From Marinilabilia sp046483585 (GTDB lineage: Bacteria > Bacteroidota > Bacteroidia > Bacteroidales > Marinilabiliaceae): a DNA stretch of 8,755 nt. Numbering within the stretch: the first letter of the stretch is position 1; each line of letters starts with the position of its first letter. The stretch spans positions 1 through 8,755 of the forward strand of contig JAWOCV010000069.1 in the NCBI GenBank assembly GCA_046483585.1, read 5' to 3'. Both the position numbers and the translations under genes were made by a program. This document shows positions 5,995-8,755 of the stretch, piece by piece. The notes below the pieces were generated by a model. It was not told the origin of the DNA. It made no database searches and saw only the letters and a list, made by a program, of their open reading frames with translations.

Positions 5995-8586
5995 TTAATT
6001 TTTCAGATCATTCAGGGTTTTGATCTTAATCTCTCTGGGATCAATTTCTTCATCAATCTCAAGCTTAATGACCTTGCGTTCACCGGGCAGAAGATCAAAG
6101 AAGTTGTCGGAAAAATGTCCTGATCCATCAGGCGTTTCGAGATATACATTCTTGGCAATCCTGTCGGTATTGGCATTCAATTCATATCCATCTTCTGTCT
6201 TTTTGGCTCCCATGCCCAGGTTTTCTTTAGGAAGATCCAGGTTTTTAGGCCGTTCGAAATAGAGCAGGTTGTCTGCTATTTTTTCCCTGTTGGACCTTAG
6301 TTCTACAACAGCTACAACTGACCCGCGATCAGCATCCCCTGTTACCTCTGCCACGGTGCGATTGTAAATAAGTTCAGATGTGTTGGCTTCAACATTGACA
6401 TCCTCGGTTTCACTGAAGATTTCCTCACCCATGAAATCGATCACCTTCACGGTCAATTCCCCTTCAAATGAAGAAAGCCGGTCGCTCACGGCATAAACGT
6501 TCACCTCACCGTCCTCTTCCACGGGAGAAAGAATGACCTGCTCATTGGCATCACGGACAGCATAATGAGAAGCTTTCCACTGGCCGTAATAATCCACTGT
6601 GGACCACGAAATGGTAGGCCAACTGTCATTGATCTGCCAGTAGAGGGAGCCCATACAGTGAGGCATATTCCGGCGATGCGCTTCCAGGGCGGTTTTGTAA
6701 GCATTGGCCTGGAGCAACTGACTTACATAAACAAAATCTTCAAAATCGCCGGGCACGTTGTAATATTGGTCCATATACCAGCGAATCATGTCGTTGCCGT
6801 CGAAACCGGGCTCTACATAAGGCATATTTCCCCGCTGACGATGACGCATCACTTCCGTATTCCAATCGCGGTCCTGCTCTTCCGTAAACTGACGGATGGT
6901 ATACATAGACGGGAAGGATTGCAAACCATACTCACTTACGAAACGGGGAACCTCTTCTCCATAAGCAGAGAAAGGCTCCTGCCCGAACCAGATGGTCCAG
7001 TCATGCTCGTCACCGGATTTGCGGTCAGCCTTTTCTTTTCCATAAGCCATTGGGGATGAAGGCCAGTAAGTGCGGGAAGGATCAAGATTTTCGACTGTTT
7101 CTGGCAATAGATCATGGAAAATATCCTCATAGGCATTCCAGACAACCTCTTTCTCATCCTCGTCATACAGGTCCTGCCAATCCCATTCGTGCCAGCCATG
7201 GTAATTTTCGTTGTTACCACACCACATGGCCAGGGAAGGATTGTTGCGGAGGCGTTTCACATTGTATTCGGCTTCTTTACGGATGTTCTCAAGATGCGCA
7301 TCATCGCCCGGCTGAAGTGCACAGGCAAACATGAAATCCTGCCAAACCAGAATGCCATTGCGATTGCAAAGATCATAGAAATAATCTTCGGCATAGATGG
7401 CACCACCCCACACACGCAACATGTTCATGTTGGCCTCGACAGCATTATTGATCAGACGCTCATAACGGTCTTTTCCTGCTGCCGGAGTAAGGGTTTCCGG
7501 GGGTATGGTATTGGCCCCTTTCATAAATACGGGGGTACCGTTCAATTCAAAGTGGAAGGAACGTCCTTCATCATCGGGCTCCTGGACGAGTTCAAGGGTC
7601 CGAACCCCATACTCCAGTGCATGGCGGTCGAGGACTTGATTGCCCGAAGCCAGTGAAAACTCAAAGTCATACAAATGGGGGTCTCCAAGGCCATTGGTCC
7701 ACCAAAGCTCGGGATCGTCCATTTCAAATTCTATGGGAACCTGGTTGCTTCCGGCATCCAGTTCTACTTCACGATCGATTCCGGCATCAGCCCCCTCAAT
7801 ATCAAGAGACACCTCATAAGTTCCGGCTTCTTCAGCATTTACTGTTACATGACCGGAAAGTTCCGCTTTCTCATCACTGATTTCATCGGTCACCACATAC
7901 ACATCTTCAATAACGGCCTGGTTCCAGGCTTTCAGGGTAACAGGCCGCCAAATACCGGATGTCACCAGACGCGGGCCCCAGTCCCATCCATAATGGAAAG
8001 GGGCTTTCCGGGTAAAGACACTGGTCCGCTCATCCTCGGGGGCCTGTTCATTAGTGGCCGGAATGGGATAATCCAATTCCTCCAGTTTTTTCATTCCTTC
8101 CTCTACCGGAGAATGAAAATAAACACGAAGCTCATTTTCGCCATCTACCAGGTGTTCTTTAACGTCTACATCCCATCCCACGAACATATTGTTGGCTTCG
8201 AGTACCAACTCATCATTGACGTAAACGTCGGCATACGTATCCAGTCCTTCAAACTGAAGCTTGACCACATCGGATTCGTTGATGAGAGAATCATCTACCT
8301 CGAAAGATGTCCTGTAAACCCAGTCTTCATCTTCAATCCACTGGACATCATCCTCATTCATGCGGTCATGAGGATCATCTATCACATCATTGTTCATCAG
8401 GTCCTGATGGACGGTCCCGGGCACACGGGCCGGCATCCAGTCATCTTCTCCATCTTGAGAGAATTCCCACCCTTCATGAAGGGAAATTTTAACAGGTGTA
8501 TTTTCCTCTTTTTCCTGGCAGGAAAAAAGCGTAAAAACGCCGGCAAGGAGAAATAAAAAAACTGAAAATCTGTGTTTTTGTAACAT
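5995..8586 (-). CDS. GH2 beta-mannosidase, outer-envelope lipoprotein
   Basis: It is an exo-glycosidase that removes terminal beta-mannose residues from mannan or glycan oligosaccharides by the retaining two-glutamate mechanism. From the ATG at 8586 there are 863 residues, normal for the family. A lipoprotein signal comes first: MLQKHRFSV, a hydrophobic stretch, then LFSC with Cys23 to be lipidated, followed by QEKEEN, an acidic patch like Bacteroidota surface-export signals. Then come the sugar-binding jelly roll (about 35-210, with FEGLDTYADVYVN and HYGWDWGPR), an Ig-like domain (about 212-327), the TIM barrel (about 332-677) with acid/base E460 in CGNNE and nucleophile E552 in FVSEYG, and C-terminal beta domains. 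LYWQINDSWP (648-657) is also typical. The longer frame from a TTG at 8625 is rejected because it overlaps the promoter and precedes the signal peptide. The protein is markedly acidic. Confidence 0.95.
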   Translation of the reverse strand: MLQKHRFSVFLFLLAGVFTLFSCQEKEENTPVKISLHEGWEFSQDGEDDWMPARVPGTVHQDLMNNDVIDDPHDRMNEDDVQWIEDEDWVYRTSFEVDDSLINESDVVKLQFEGLDTYADVYVNDELVLEANNMFVGWDVDVKEHLVDGENELRVYFHSPVEEGMKKLEELDYPIPATNEQAPEDERTSVFTRKAPFHYGWDWGPRLVTSGIWRPVTLKAWNQAVIEDVYVVTDEISDEKAELSGHVTVNAEEAGTYEVSLDIEGADAGIDREVELDAGSNQVPIEFEMDDPELWWTNGLGDPHLYDFEFSLASGNQVLDRHALEYGVRTLELVQEPDDEGRSFHFELNGTPVFMKGANTIPPETLTPAAGKDRYERLINNAVEANMNMLRVWGGAIYAEDYFYDLCNRNGILVWQDFMFACALQPGDDAHLENIRKEAEYNVKRLRNNPSLAMWCGNNENYHGWHEWDWQDLYDEDEKEVVWNAYEDIFHDLLPETVENLDPSRTYWPSSPMAYGKEKADRKSGDEHDWTIWFGQEPFSAYGEEVPRFVSEYGLQSFPSMYTIRQFTEEQDRDWNTEVMRHRQRGNMPYVEPGFDGNDMIRWYMDQYYNVPGDFEDFVYVSQLLQANAYKTALEAHRRNMPHCMGSLYWQINDSWPTISWSTVDYYGQWKASHYAVRDANEQVILSPVEEDGEVNVYAVSDRLSSFEGELTVKVIDFMGEEIFSETEDVNVEANTSELIYNRTVAEVTGDADRGSVVAVVELRSNREKIADNLLYFERPKNLDLPKENLGMGAKKTEDGYELNANTDRIAKNVYLETPDGSGHFSDNFFDLLPGERKVIKLEIDEEIDPREIKIKTLNDLKN

Positions 8587-8622
8587 AACTGCTATATTTT
8601 TGTGAAAACTGGTTTCTATGAA

Positions 8623-8650
8623 CAAACTTATTACTCTATACCATTTACAA
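8623..8650 (-). promoter_or_regulatory. Bacteroidota-type promoter of the beta-mannosidase gene
   Basis: On the minus strand a TTG (8650-8648) is followed after 17 bases by TAAGTTTG (8630-8623). This fits the published Bacteroidota consensus TTG-N17-23-TAnnTTTG. Transcription would begin around 8616, leaving roughly 30 bases before the ATG at 8586, which supports that start over the TTG at 8625. The -33 TTG falls within the first bases of repeat copy 2 (ACAAT, 8647-8651). Confidence 0.6.
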
Positions 8651-8755
8651 TGGATCGTTAGATTTTTAGATCTAAGATCTAAGATGATTCATATGCTACT
8701 GGCAATCTGTGTTTTAGCATAAACAAACATTTCTTCAGATCTAAACAGTTGAAGA
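8647..8755 (+). repeat. Structured intergenic repeat, copy 2 (reaches the window edge)
   Basis: This is the partner of the repeat at 2262-2359: 46 of 48 bases match over 8647-8694, then a diverged but alignable stretch runs to about 8750. The same fold is possible. The outer stem is TTTAGATCT 8665-8673 with AGATCTAAA 8737-8745. The middle stem is TAAGATG 8680-8686 with TGTTTTA 8710-8716, using three G.U pairs. The apical stem is 8690-8694 with 8705-8709 at 4 of 5 pairs. It lies directly upstream of the mannosidase promoter, oriented opposite to that gene. What follows beyond the window is unknown. Confidence 0.8.

Noticed and set aside
7675..8556. A 293-codon plus-strand frame across the mannosidase gene.
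   Set aside because: It lies opposite a conserved GH2 sequence and is explained as a shadow frame.

Overview
This looks like a chromosomal segment from a member of the Bacteroidota. The evidence is two matches to the TAnnTTTG -7 promoter box (one with a correctly spaced TTG), little Shine-Dalgarno signal, a secreted lipoprotein glycosidase, a tandem-domain UspA, and intergenic DNA full of small palindromic repeats. The beta-mannosidase is rich in Asp and Glu, which would suit a marine or mildly halophilic host; this is only an inference.

Layout. Positions 3-152 (+) hold the last 49 codons of a gene cut by the window edge, probably a nitrilase-superfamily (carbon-nitrogen) hydrolase. It is followed at once by an unrecognised eight-helix membrane protein (186-1172, +), which appears to be an internally duplicated four-helix unit. 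A tandem universal stress protein follows (1406-2233, +). From 2415 onward every gene is on the minus strand: an LpxH-type metallophosphoesterase (2415-3260), a secreted nucleoside-hydrolase family protein (3325-4350), deoxyribose-phosphate aldolase DeoC (4778-5506), and a large GH2 beta-mannosidase lipoprotein (5995-8586). Four of the start codons given here differ from the longest open frame or remain uncertain; the reasons are in the entries.

How the genes relate. The nucleoside hydrolase and DeoC both fit salvage of nucleosides (base release, then pentose-phosphate cleavage), but 427 bases of repeat-filled DNA separate them, so a shared transcript is not shown. The mannosidase removes terminal beta-mannose from oligosaccharides at the cell envelope. 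The metallophosphoesterase may act on lipid or nucleotide-sugar phosphates. This is mostly ordinary accessory metabolism.

The more unusual content is intergenic. (1) A structured repeat of about 98 bases is present twice (2262-2359 and 8647-8755). The two copies differ mainly by transitions that keep predicted base pairs, and the second copy supplies the -33 box of the mannosidase promoter. (2) A BIME-like cluster of four small hairpin repeats lies at 4531-4713 in the order + + - -, with compensatory stem changes. (3) The 488-base gap between the mannosidase and deoC holds a GCAATGACG-type repeat, a 13-bp stem-loop, a 16-bp stem-loop that pairs fully only as minus-strand RNA, and a cysteine-rich open frame ending in CDDCH that continues in phase after the mannosidase stop. 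No RNA genes, CRISPR arrays or intact transposases were seen.
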